Source of the DNA: Heliopora coerulea
Lineage: Eukaryota; Cnidaria; Anthozoa; Scleralcyonacea; Helioporidae
Assembly: GCA_030142905.1 (NCBI GenBank)
Contig: JASJOG010000034.1
Span: forward strand, 554,501 to 618,500
DNA: 64,000 nucleotides
Reading direction: 5' to 3'
This document shows, one piece after another, positions 21,791-33,900 of this stretch; the stretch's first letter is position 1, and each line of letters starts with the position of its first letter. The notes under the pieces were generated by a model that worked only from the letters and a program-made list of their open reading frames with translations, was not told the DNA's origin and searched no databases. The translations under genes and the position numbers were made by a program.

Positions 21791-24700
21791 ATGAGTTCTA
21801 GAGGAAATAAGATTGCTAGAAATAAACGCCATAATGTTAAGCTTCACCAGTTGTCTACGTATGTTGCTGAAGATGTGCAGGTTGATTTGACTACTACAGA
21901 GAATGTCATAAAGCTTTTGGAGAATGATAACACAGTCCCTTTTATTGCTCGCTACAGAAGGAAAGAAACCGGAGATTTGGAAGTTGAGAAGATTCGAATG
22001 ATTCAGGAGTCGTTCATACAAGTGAAGTAAGTAAGGTTAATATTATTTTTGCCCGTTATTTAAGTTCATCGAAGCTGAACTTGCACCGCGGGAAATTTAA
22101 AATGTTCATGATTAATGGATACGCTGTAAGATGATTGAATGCCCCGTTCATTTTTGAAATTGCGCTTAAAGCCACAAAGGATGGATCAGGATGAAACAGA
22201 ATTCGGTAACATCGAAGCTTTTATTCTTCATTCAACTAGCACAAACCATCGAAGTAGTTTGGTGTTCTGTGAATAACATTTGATGAATGGTCTTGGCTAT
22301 TGATTTTCCGGGCGGAAAGCGTAATCGTAATATAAAGATCAGAGCCCAGCTCAGAATTTTTAAGTGTATCGCGATTAAGTGTATTACGATTTGATGAATG
22401 GTGTTTTGAAACATTAATATTCACAGTTAGAGCTATTACCATGTATAGTTTATTTAAATAAGTAAACATGTTTATGTAAGACTTAGTGTTTTGCATTATC
22501 CCATGTATAAGTCACATGCTGCCTTAAATTGTATAACTTAAGTTGGGCTATTTCTGTTGTCAAGAAATCTGAAGGAAGAGTATTTTGCTTTTTTTAGCTA
22601 ATTTCTTTATCATTTTAGTATTTTATAATAATACTTGGTTGAGGAGCCAATTTATCGCCCCTAACCTACTTGAGGGAGGTTTGATTTGTCCTTTTATGGA
22701 TCTAGGGAATGGTTAAAAGGTGTTCTCAATATTTGTCAACAATGTAGTGCTGGAAACTATGAAAAATGTTGTAGACACGATTGTTTATGGATGTTGTGAC
22801 AAGATTGTACTTGGTTAATGAACTTATGTTGATTTATACTGACATAATGATATAATGTCACACAACCATTTTGTAACAGTGCAGAATGTGTTATATTTAA
22901 CAATTATTCACCGTAATGGAGGTGAATAGAGGTGGGTATTTACCAAGCTTTTTTGGTATTGTCTGGGTTGACGACTTGGTTAATAAAAAAAAGTTTATTC
23001 TTTTGTAACTGACTTAAAATAGAACCATCTTATTTTGCTTGCCAAAAGGTGAATAATGCAGGATATTTGGAGATCAAGGAACCAATCAGGTTGCACAAAC
23101 AATACTATTCACCTGCCAATAATTAATATGCAGTAATAATAATAATGTAGTTTGATGAGTCCCTACAGCTACAGGGGTGAGCAGTGTTGTCACTTCATTA
23201 GTGACAAGGAATATTGTTGAAACATTGATGAACAACATTGTTGGTCAGACGTGATGTTGTATCATAATAACAGCAGCATTACCACAGTTTTGTGGTGGAA
23301 AGCATTCAGTCACATGTTGTAACAGTTTCTGTGTCAATGGCTACCAAAAATGCCCTATTCTGCTATGGTGTAAATTGGTTCTTTTTTGTTTGGTCTAGAG
23401 CTGTTGAAGATCGAAAGCTATCAGTTATTAAAGCCATTGGTTACAAGCTTACTCCAGAAATTCAGTATTCCATAGAATATGCGAGGACCTTGCAAGATAT
23501 TGAAGAAATAGTGAGTCCATGCAACGTAACCCGATATATGAACTTGCAACCGAACGTAACGTGTTTCAACATAACGTAACGTATTTCAACGTAACGCAAC
23601 GTATTTCAACGTAACGTATTTCAACGTAACGTAACGTATTTCAACGTAACGCATCGTATTTCAACGTAACGTAACGTACGTCGTTTAGCGATGCAACATA
23701 ACGCAACATAAAGTAGGGCGACGTAACGTCATTCGACGTGCTGTTACGTAATGCGAGATGACGTCATGCTAATGAAGATAACATAAGGCACTGCAACATG
23801 TGGGTCATAACATAATTAGCCTGGAAAAGTGACAACGTATAAATCTCTTTGCCACAATAACGTAGTTTCACCTAAGAATTATTAAATGCTACCAGTGTAT
23901 GTTTATATGTATTCTTTCATATAACGTTTGCCGTCATGTTTAGTACGCACCGTTAAAGACGGGATCTAAGGGAACGTTAGCCAACCGCGCAAGAAAGCTT
24001 GGTTTGGACAAAGCAGTTGAAACTATCCAAGCAAATCCTGGATTGATCAATCTTAATAGATTTATTAACTGTGAGGTGCAAGGTATGTGTTGTGGATAAG
24101 TAATAAACACGTGTGCTGGCCGAAGAAAAGCAGCATTTAGGTTCAAATTTGGCAGATGCAAACTTTAATAGATCAAGAAATAAACGGATTTAACTTAATA
24201 AATAAAATAATGAAACCACAACATCAGTGAAACTTTCCTATAGATTTGAATTGGTCTTGTCTTTTCTTGACACAGTTAGGGTTTTACCAATGACAAACGA
24301 CTTTCGTGTGTCAGATGAAAAATTAGACTGTTGTCATCTAAAAGTTTTAAATTTTAAACACCGTCAATGTACGGATTCTAGCGTGTTTCTGTGCTTTTAT
24401 TGAAATGTTAATTATAAAATAACACACATCCTACGCATGCTCTGATTGGACGAGCTTCATTTTCTCTCAGAGTACAGCATTGAACTCTAAAAAGGCTGGA
24501 ACGATACCTGCAAACTGTATTTTGAAGCCATCATGGAGGGTGACATGTAGGTCAATTTGCAGGTCATCTCAGTCCCCTACACGATAAAACACGCAACCTA
24601 TGGCGAAAAACTCAAACCAAAATTTCGGCGTTTTTTGACAGTTTCCTTTTTTATCTTTAGTTAGTAGAGGACAATCTCGGTCCGACTGCATATTTGTCAG

Positions 24701-27700
24701 AATTAATCGTCAATGAAAAGTAAAAGTTAAATACAGCTTTTTCACGAGAGTGTTTTTGACCTACATGGCTGTCCCCATTGCGGCTTCATTCAATCATGAG
24801 GCCGTATAACGAGGTATCGTTCCAGTCTTTACAGAGTTCAATGGAGTGCAGAGACATAGATGACGTTAAAACTTGAAAAAACTTTGTTTATTTTACAGTT
24901 AACAAATTGAAAATAGCTTTGGTGCTTCCATGCTGTGATAGAAATGTTCATGGCGTCATTTCAACCGGACAAATATCTGAAAACACTCGGCTACGCTTCG
25001 TGTTTTCACCAGGCGTATTTCGGTTCATATAACGTCATTCATGTTTCCGTCGCAGCACAGAGACATTCAATAGCAATTTTCTAGTTTTTAAATAGATCGT
25101 GTACTTTGAGTCTTGTTAACGTTAAGTATTCTGAAATCTTGCTCAGGCTTGTCCAATACGAAAAAAGTATACTCAGGTGTTCAACACATCCTAGCTGACA
25201 TTATATCCAAAGACAAAGACATGTGTGATACGTTGAAGGACTTGTGAGTATTCTTATAAAGCCCATATTGCTTTCACTGATGTTTTTATAAAACAGTTTA
25301 TAGTTAGACCTTGTTGTGGAATATTGAGAGCTTAGAGTTGATAAATATATTCATTGCACATCCTGTCAAACTGTTTACACGTAAAGTTTTTTCTGAGACC
25401 CTGACGGAAATCAAGTCCATCACTTTATCATTACGAAACAGTACACACTCGTTACCTTCGCTCATCATCTGACCCCTTATATTGCAGCTAACCCTTAGAC
25501 GATCGATACCTACGTTTGTTCTTTGTCCTTTCAGTCATAATCAAGTGCAATTTTAGATTTTCAGTAATGACATTCTTAAAAAATGATCCAACAAGCAAGC
25601 AAAAGAAGGAAAAGAACCCCGATATCTTATCCTCCCTCATTCTCCAAACGAGGACAGTTTGTTCACGGATGAGTCCCACCCATACCCGATTTACCCGCGC
25701 GTCGGCTGTTAGATTGCAGATGCGTTACTTTGTTGTATAATCGCAAAATAGTCCGGTTGCTGTTCGCTCTATTTCAATGAAGATTTCACGCAGAATGGGA
25801 TGCTAAGTAAACTGACCTATAATCGGCTGAAAACCATAACCAACCATCAATTTCAAAAAGTAAAGGATAAAAAACTATCCGAAAGACGTCATCTTGTTCG
25901 CTTGATGTTCAAGTTATGAACAAGAAAATACAGTAAGCAAGGTGCGGTGATATTTTGACTCTATTTCAAAGTCATTGTCAAAATTTTCCCTGCTGAAGGG
26001 ATAATGACTGACTGGAGGGTCTCAATGGCGATCAAAAAGTGATGGACTCAATTCCAGAAAATATAAAAACCTTCCTGAGTGAGTACAATAATTTGAGAAC
26101 ACGCGTATGAATATATTCAGGGCTCGTATTTCTTATATTTGAGGTTTGAGTCAAGCCATATTACGATGGACACGAAGGTTCACAAAGCTTCCAAAGGTGA
26201 TAAAAAGTACAAAGAATATCATGAAAAAAGTATACCAGTCAAATGGATCAAAGCTCATCAGGTTAGGCTGAGGGACTATCAACAAATTGTAGACAAGTGA
26301 AATGACCGTTTAGGCGAGAGTAAATAAGCCGTGGGTAAAATAAGCCACGAATACTAAGACAAGTAATTCTATATGTATTTGTTCGCGACCTTAATGAACT
26401 GGCTTCAAGATTGTGTACTAATGTTCATGATGCCGAACTCAATCGGGACAAAAAGCTCACACAAATAATCACCACTTACAGTCCTCACAGTTGGTAAACC
26501 CAATAAAGGGGCAGGCATCGTTCACTGCTGAATAAAATCCTGTTGCGTTAGCTAGAATGTCACTCTAAAGTTCACCCTTGCCCCGCGATGGGTAAACCAA
26601 AACTGACAGTGAGTTCAGCCGTAAAGGACCAGGTACCCTACCCTGCTGAATAAAATCATCTTGTGTTAGCCAAAATAAAATTCTAAAGTGCTCTTTTGCC
26701 CTTAAATGGATTAATAAGAAAGCAATGGTAAGTAAGTTATTAAGTAAAACTTTATTTAAGCCCGCTAGCCCCATTCAGATTAAACTGGTTTCCAACAGGG
26801 GTGCGCAATATATAAAAATAATTACATTAAATAACCAAAGACAAATAACAAATTATACATACGATGAATAGCTAAATTTGAAGCTTAACTTCAGTGAAAT
26901 ATTACCCCAGACTGATAAAGGAAATAACTTTGATAAAAGGGCTCAAGGATTGAATACCTTTGGTTTCATTGGGTAGGCCAGTGGTTCCCAACCTTTTGCT
27001 TCCCAGGGACCCCTTTACTGATTTTAAAAATCTCGGCGGACCCCCTCCCCAAGTGAAACTGCAGCTTCGCCGGTTCCATTGCTTCATTGCTTAAAATCTC
27101 TCCTCAAAAGATGCATTCAGGTTTGCTTTGCTCAGCTCGCATGGAATAAAACTAAATTTTAAGTACTCAACATTGTATCCTCGTAGTTTAACCTTCCCAG
27201 TGGCAGATCGTTTCGAACTCATGATTAATTTATGGACAGATAAACGCTGGAGAACTTTTCCTTTAAGAACAAAGCTCGGGGTGAACAGGCGAAGCGTGGT
27301 TGCATGTTACATGAGATGAAGCTGTGACCTGTTAAAACCTCAAAATTACGCGTTCTTAAGTTACACTTACACCCTTCGGAATTGGCGATATTGACTGGTA
27401 GTTTGCAATAAAAAATAGTTGAACCAATATTCGAGGTAGTCATTTGCCAAAAAAAAAATAGTTACCTTCTGCAGACCCCGTCCCTTTTGCGCGGACCCCC
27501 GGCGGACCCCTTAGTCTCGGCGGACCACCAAAACTTGTTTGCGGACCCCAGGTTGGGAACCACTGGGGTAGGCTATTCCATAATTTAGCCCCACTTTGCT
27601 AAGACTCTTTTTTAGGAATTCCGTTTTAGGCATAGGTATATGTAGAGCAGTGGATGATAAAATTCTGTTTAATGGTTAGTCAACCGTAATGAGAGGGAGC

Positions 27701-30700
27701 CTTACGATCCGATTGAACGAAGTTTCACAAGCAACGTTAAAATCCTTAATTGGGTCAAATGCAGTTAGGCTCAGATAATCCAACCCTAACACAAAACCTA
27801 ACCTTCACCTTCTGCATGTGACCATATCGGGGCGCTAATATTCTTCCAATACTTTCGTCTCGGTCCCCATACCACCATTAACGGTTTTGCGAAGCAAAGG
27901 CCCCAACTTCGTTCATTTTATACCAAAAGAGCGTAATGGTAATTTCTCACTTGCTTTGAAGGTTTTGGCTATCAACCGAGCCGAAGAAAGTAAAATTATT
28001 CATGTAAAGGTGAATTGTCCACAGCAAGTCCAACAAAGGTTCTCAAAAGCCGCTATAAAAAAGTACATCTCTTCAAATTCTTCTGGTAAGGGTCTATTGA
28101 AAGATTGCATTGGGAAATTCTCATTTGTATTAGATACATTAGTACCTTGGGAGATGTTCGCTTTAAGGTTAATGGCTTAAAGATGTTTCCACACAACATA
28201 TCACCGAGCGTGACTAACCCAGTTACTGAATTGTGGTAGCTTGTTATTGATATTTCTTAGTGCCCTTTTTCTCAACGTGTTTACCCATAAACATATTCTA
28301 AGCCTCCGACAAGAATCGAACCCTTAACGTTCTGTACAAAATTAAAAATCAACAATTATTCAAATTGTTCGTATTGGTGACTTTGAAATGAAGTTGAATA
28401 GTGACATTTCAACGCTACCATGTTTTAGCTCATATTTTTTTGTTTTTCAAGATGTATATTTCCTGATTACGTTTAGACCATGTAAACATCTACTGTTTTA
28501 AATCGTCGACCAGCACATGGTTGATAGTCACTGTATTTCTCGTACAATGTCTTCCAAAAACCATATTTTCTATTTATTTAGAATTTGTTAGAAATTTGAC
28601 GATGTCTTCAGTGGATGACTGTTTCAATCGACTGATGCTGCCTAAGATAGTAAGACATAAAAGGTAAACAACTCCTGTTTCTCAGTTGTTTTTTCAAAAT
28701 GGCGCTGTCCCCATGGCGCTTGCAAAATTTATTTATTATTGTATAAAGATGGTAAAGTGCGGAAATGTGAAAGCGAAATACTGAGTTTCCGAGCGAAGCT
28801 TCATGCATCACTAGCGTGAACCGAGTTGTAAGGCTTGTGAAGTTAAAACGTTATTTGCTATTTCAACCGCCGGCCTACGAATTGTTTCGGAGCGGAACGG
28901 ACAATTATATGTGTAGTAAAAGAACCAGAGTTATCTGAGGGATGTTGATGGTTAGAAATAGTAATTTATATTAACAAATACGTAATTGCTAGAGTGTCTA
29001 TATACTGTGATAGAAACATGAATGACGTCATTTGAACCGAAAAAAATTAATAGTGAAAACACGAGGCATAACCGAGTAGAGCGTGCGTAGGATGTGTGGT
29101 ATTTTATAAAAGACTATCAAATATGGCTACAGGTAATTGTTTGGGTTACATGTTATCACTGGTTCTTGTCCGCCCGACTTGTAGAGCTGAACTGACCAAG
29201 AAAGCGGAACGAGAAGCTGCCAAAGTTTTTTCTGGAAACCTCCGCCGCCTTCTGCTAACTCCACCGGTGCAAGGGAGAAATGTTCTCGGAATCGATCCCG
29301 GTTTTACTAATGGCTGTAAAATTGCAGTTGTGAACAACAACGGTAAATCGAAGAACTAGTAGATTTAAAAATATGAACTGTAGTTTGACCCAGGGCTTCT
29401 TTCAGATATTATCCCTTGGGCCTGATCGAAAGAAATGGGCCAACTTCGGTTATACTATGGCTTATTGGTCAGGTGGCATGCCTCCCCCAAATATCTGTGG
29501 CTTGTAGGTTGGTCCTGTAAGAATAATTCATGGGCAGTATGGGTAAAGGTTATTGCAATCACAATCGCAGGGGTAAGGGTAGTTGCAATTACATTTAAAT
29601 TTTCAACTGTCGTTAAATCGCGAGATGCACTCATTACGTATATTTTGAAGCTTTTTCACCAATGCTTACCAAGGATTTACTGGGAGGAAATCACAGACGA
29701 GTGATAAAGAAGAGAGACCAGTTTAACCCTTTCCGGTCCTTATCCGACATTTTAATTTTACTCTGGCTAACGGCAGATGATTTTACTCAGGCTAATGCCA
29801 GACGATTTTACTCGTGAAAGGGAGACGTCTCGGACAGGAAAGAGTTAAAATTCTAGGATGCAGGGCTATCGCGTTTGCGAATTAACAGGAAAGAGAGAGA
29901 AGTAAATGGACATAGTTTAATAAAGGTTTGCTGGCTTTGCGTTGCGAACGTGCGACATTTTCAAGTAAATTGATTAACTAGATTAAAATCTGATCCTAAT
30001 AATATTCACGAAAGGTGTTAGATTTTCAAAATTTATTAGCATAAAATTTAAATCTTTTTATTCACTTTGAAAATATTGCAGGTTGGCAAGGAATTGTCTG
30101 TAAATCTTCATTGAACTATGTCTGGTTTTTGACCGTTAATTCGTGAACGTGATGGAACTATGTCTTGGAATTTTGAGCTGGGCTCCCATACTTGCAGTTT
30201 GTCTGGAATACTTATTGCACCAAATAATTGAGCAAAATATGAAAAAATCGTCTCCGTGTAGAAATATTGTTGAAAATATTTGAGGATGTTCTTCTCTTTT
30301 CTGTAAATGACTTTATGTCTATTCATTAGTGTAACTATTTCAGGGAAATTGTACTTTAATTCACGTCCTTACCGGCTCTCTGTTACTTTTAAAGGTGATA
30401 TACTCGATACTTGTGTCATCTATCCTTTCTCTGGCAACTCAAAGGCTGCTGAAGCCAAGTTGCAAGGTCTGCTCACTACTCACAAGTAAGAATTTCTTCG
30501 TAAGTTATCGAGCAAAACGAGGAAAAACGTTGAAAAAGGGATGAAAAAGAAAACTCGTGTGATTATATTCCTTGTAAACTTTGTTTCTTATATCCTTAAG
30601 TTGAAATATTTATGCTAGCCTTTTAAAATACTGTGACATAAAGGGAGTTCTTACTAAAATTGCCAAAGTTACCGCGTTACATTTTAAAACTGGCCGGTGC

Positions 30701-30914
30701 AAGCGGAAAGCGCTCCAATTTTAAATGTTCTTCCTTCCTTCCTGAAGAAAGAAAGCCGTAGTACTTAGGATACGCAAACAAATTCAGACTCTCTATGAAT
30801 GCGCCCCAAGCTTAAAAATCTTATGTTCTGTTGAAAAGATGATCATTTTTAACACAACAAATTTTGCACAAATATGTTTGTGTGTGTGTGTGTGTGTGCG
30901 TGTGCGTGTGCGTG

Positions 30915-30968
<54 letters not shown>

Positions 30969-33900
30969 ACGTGGTATTTGGAACCGATTTATGATGAATC
31001 GTTGCGGTAACAGGTCGGGTAAATAATCGTCATCTAAAATTGTCCCTTGTAATATCACCTTCACTGAGAGAGGTTTTGACAGTTCTGGAGAAACTTTTCC
31101 TTTGTTCATTTGTTACCTGATTAAACACTTTTCCTTTGCTGTTCATATTCTAGTTGCCACACAATTGCTCTTGGTAACGGAAAGGCTTGCCGTGAGACAG
31201 AACTATTTATCACAAAAATGAAAGAAACGGGAAAACTCAAGAGAAATGTGGTTTACAGGTACAGCATGAGCCATCGAGAACATACATATGTTTATTATAC
31301 GGCTGAAGTTGCAACCCAGTCTGTACGCAAAATCACGAGCGCTGATTGACTGTGTAAACGTGCAATACGTTTTTGTCCAGACCAGCTAGTCTTGTCGGGA
31401 AAGCTTCCGAGTTGTTTTGAACACAAACAAACCAGATTCAGGTGCGATTTACAAGATTAACGACGAGAAACTGCTGAAGACTCGGTTAAATCTACTAACT
31501 ACGATTTTAAGCAGGAAACTGGATGAATACGTGGAAAAGAAACACGACGTAATAGGCAAAAACAAGGAAGTAAACCTAAGCCACTACCTCGTATAACAAA
31601 AATTTCGTTAAAAAATGAAGGAAGGAACCAAAGGCTATACAATGGATGCCTTATAAAACTAGTTTGTTCGGTCTTCAAAGAAAAGTACAGGCAGACATGG
31701 AAGTTTGACTAAGCGTGATCCTTGTATTGGTATACTTTTAGCATCGTTAATGAAGATGGTGCTTCAATCTACAGTATTTCCGAAGAAGCGGAAACTGAGA
31801 TGCCATTACTTGACATCAATCTCCGAAGCGCAGGTATGTTGCATAACCTAGCTGTAATGCTTATTAAATTGTATAGCTCTCCCAAATCTGCAAAATAGAT
31901 CTCTAGATGGAACAGTACCTGACGCTTACTGAGTCGGCCATGCACATTTCCCCCTCCCATCGTTTTTAATTATGACCCTGGCGATCTACGAATCATGTCA
32001 CCGTTTTTCACGTATAATAAAGGTGGATTTAATTATAGATAAACTGATGGCTATTTAGTCAGCAACATGAATCATCCTGTTTGAATTCCGGCCATTTTTT
32101 TTTCAATGATTTTATTATGAATCCTAGATAGGCTGATGATTCAGTCCTAACGCTTCAGTCGTTTAGGCTTAAGTTTATAAAAAATTATTCACTCTTAGAA
32201 TTTGATGATTCCTAAAATTTCGAGATTGAAGCTTTTGATTCAGGGAATCATGGCATACTGATATTCGCAGTGAATTCAGATACAGTTCAATTTTTATGGG
32301 TTAAATTTAGACAGTATGAAAGGTTGTTTGATTATGAAACATAAGTATAACTAAAAAGTTTTAAGTTTTACTATTAAAGACTTTAAAAAAGGTTAACATT
32401 TCTCATGAGACACTTCTTCGCTTGACATTTATTGAATACGTCTTTCAGTTTCCATAGCAAGGAGACTTCAAAACCCACTGTTGGAATTGATAAAGATAGA
32501 ACCAAAGCATTTAGGAATTGGGATGTACCAGGTAAGCTAAAATATCTAAACTTTCCTTTTAAAGTGGTTTTCATGTAGGTAGGGTTAGATTTGGTGCGGA
32601 CCATGGTTACGTTTGGTAGGGACCATGGTTACGTTTGGCAGGGATGTAGTGCAACACAGGCTGGGTAAACTAAAGTGAAGCGATGAACACAAGGAGCCTT
32701 TATAAGCTTCATCAAAATACGTTTTCCATTAAAAGCAATATTAAGAGGTAAAATTAGTGAAAAGGTATCTCTTCGTTTTTTTCTTGCCAAAAGATTTGAC
32801 TTGACCTTTTGAGGTTTGCCCTTCCATCTTTGAGGTCGGAAGTCTACTCAACCAGCGTCAAGTAGAAGTGTGTAGCAATGAAAATTTGATCGCCCGTGGA
32901 AATTTTCGAATGTTATCTGTCAAACGCCGTACTATAATCCCTAGTGTCGTTTTCTAGTTTTTTATTTAGATATCTCGTTCTGTCGAAGCCAAAAATTTGA
33001 TCTTTTATACCTTTTCGATACACTGTCGGCCCGACTGAGCTCTTGAAAGTGCGGCAAAAATTCCTGAAAATGCAAGTGTTAGTTATTATATTCATACAGC
33101 TATTCATTGACAAGGCTATCACGTTAATACATGATGCCAACTAATACCAGCTTTGTTCTGTTAAATTCTAGCATGACATTCCCGACAACCTTCTAAAGAC
33201 AGCTCTTAGTGGTGTGCTTGAAGATTGTGTAAGTTTGGTTGGAGTTGACCTGAACGCGTCAGGTGTTCATGCCTTGCAGTAAGTGCAGTGGATTCTAATA
33301 GACTTTGATCGAGAAATTGCTAATACCAAGTGTTTTCAATGGTATTTGCCGCAGCTGTTGCTTAACCTAGCAGGCCACGGTTCTGCATACCTAGTCACAA
33401 TTCTTGTGACACATCACTCTTGCTGTTACAACCTATCAATGTATCATTCTATCCGAGACACGTTACAACGTGTTGATGACACAGTGGTAGTGCCACTTGT
33501 TTCTCACGCCCGTCACCCGGGTTTGATTCCGGTTCTGTAATGTTTGCTGACGTAACTTCGGTCATATGGGAGAAGAGTGTTGTCCACTTCCACTTTACCA
33601 AACATCCAAGTCTTCTCCGGATACTTCAGTTCCTTCATGTCGTAACATTGGACCCAACCATTTTCATTTCGCTCTCGGCGAAGGATAATAAAACAAATAC
33701 CGTAAAATGCTGACACACTTGCACACAAGAGGCAATGACGTGGTTTTATTGTTCAGACTAAGTTGCTTTTGGATGGGTTGGAATAGTAGATTCCAGCCTC
33801 TGAGTATTTTTCCTTGCGAGTTTCTTCAAGATGAAAATCATTCCACAGCTGTAAACATTAGGTCGTGATTGTACGAAGTTCGTCAATGTCTTATTCCTTT

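Noticed and set aside
30849..31109. His/Thr-rich frame on the - strand
   Set aside because: It is the translation of the (GT)n microsatellite in an SRBD1 intron.
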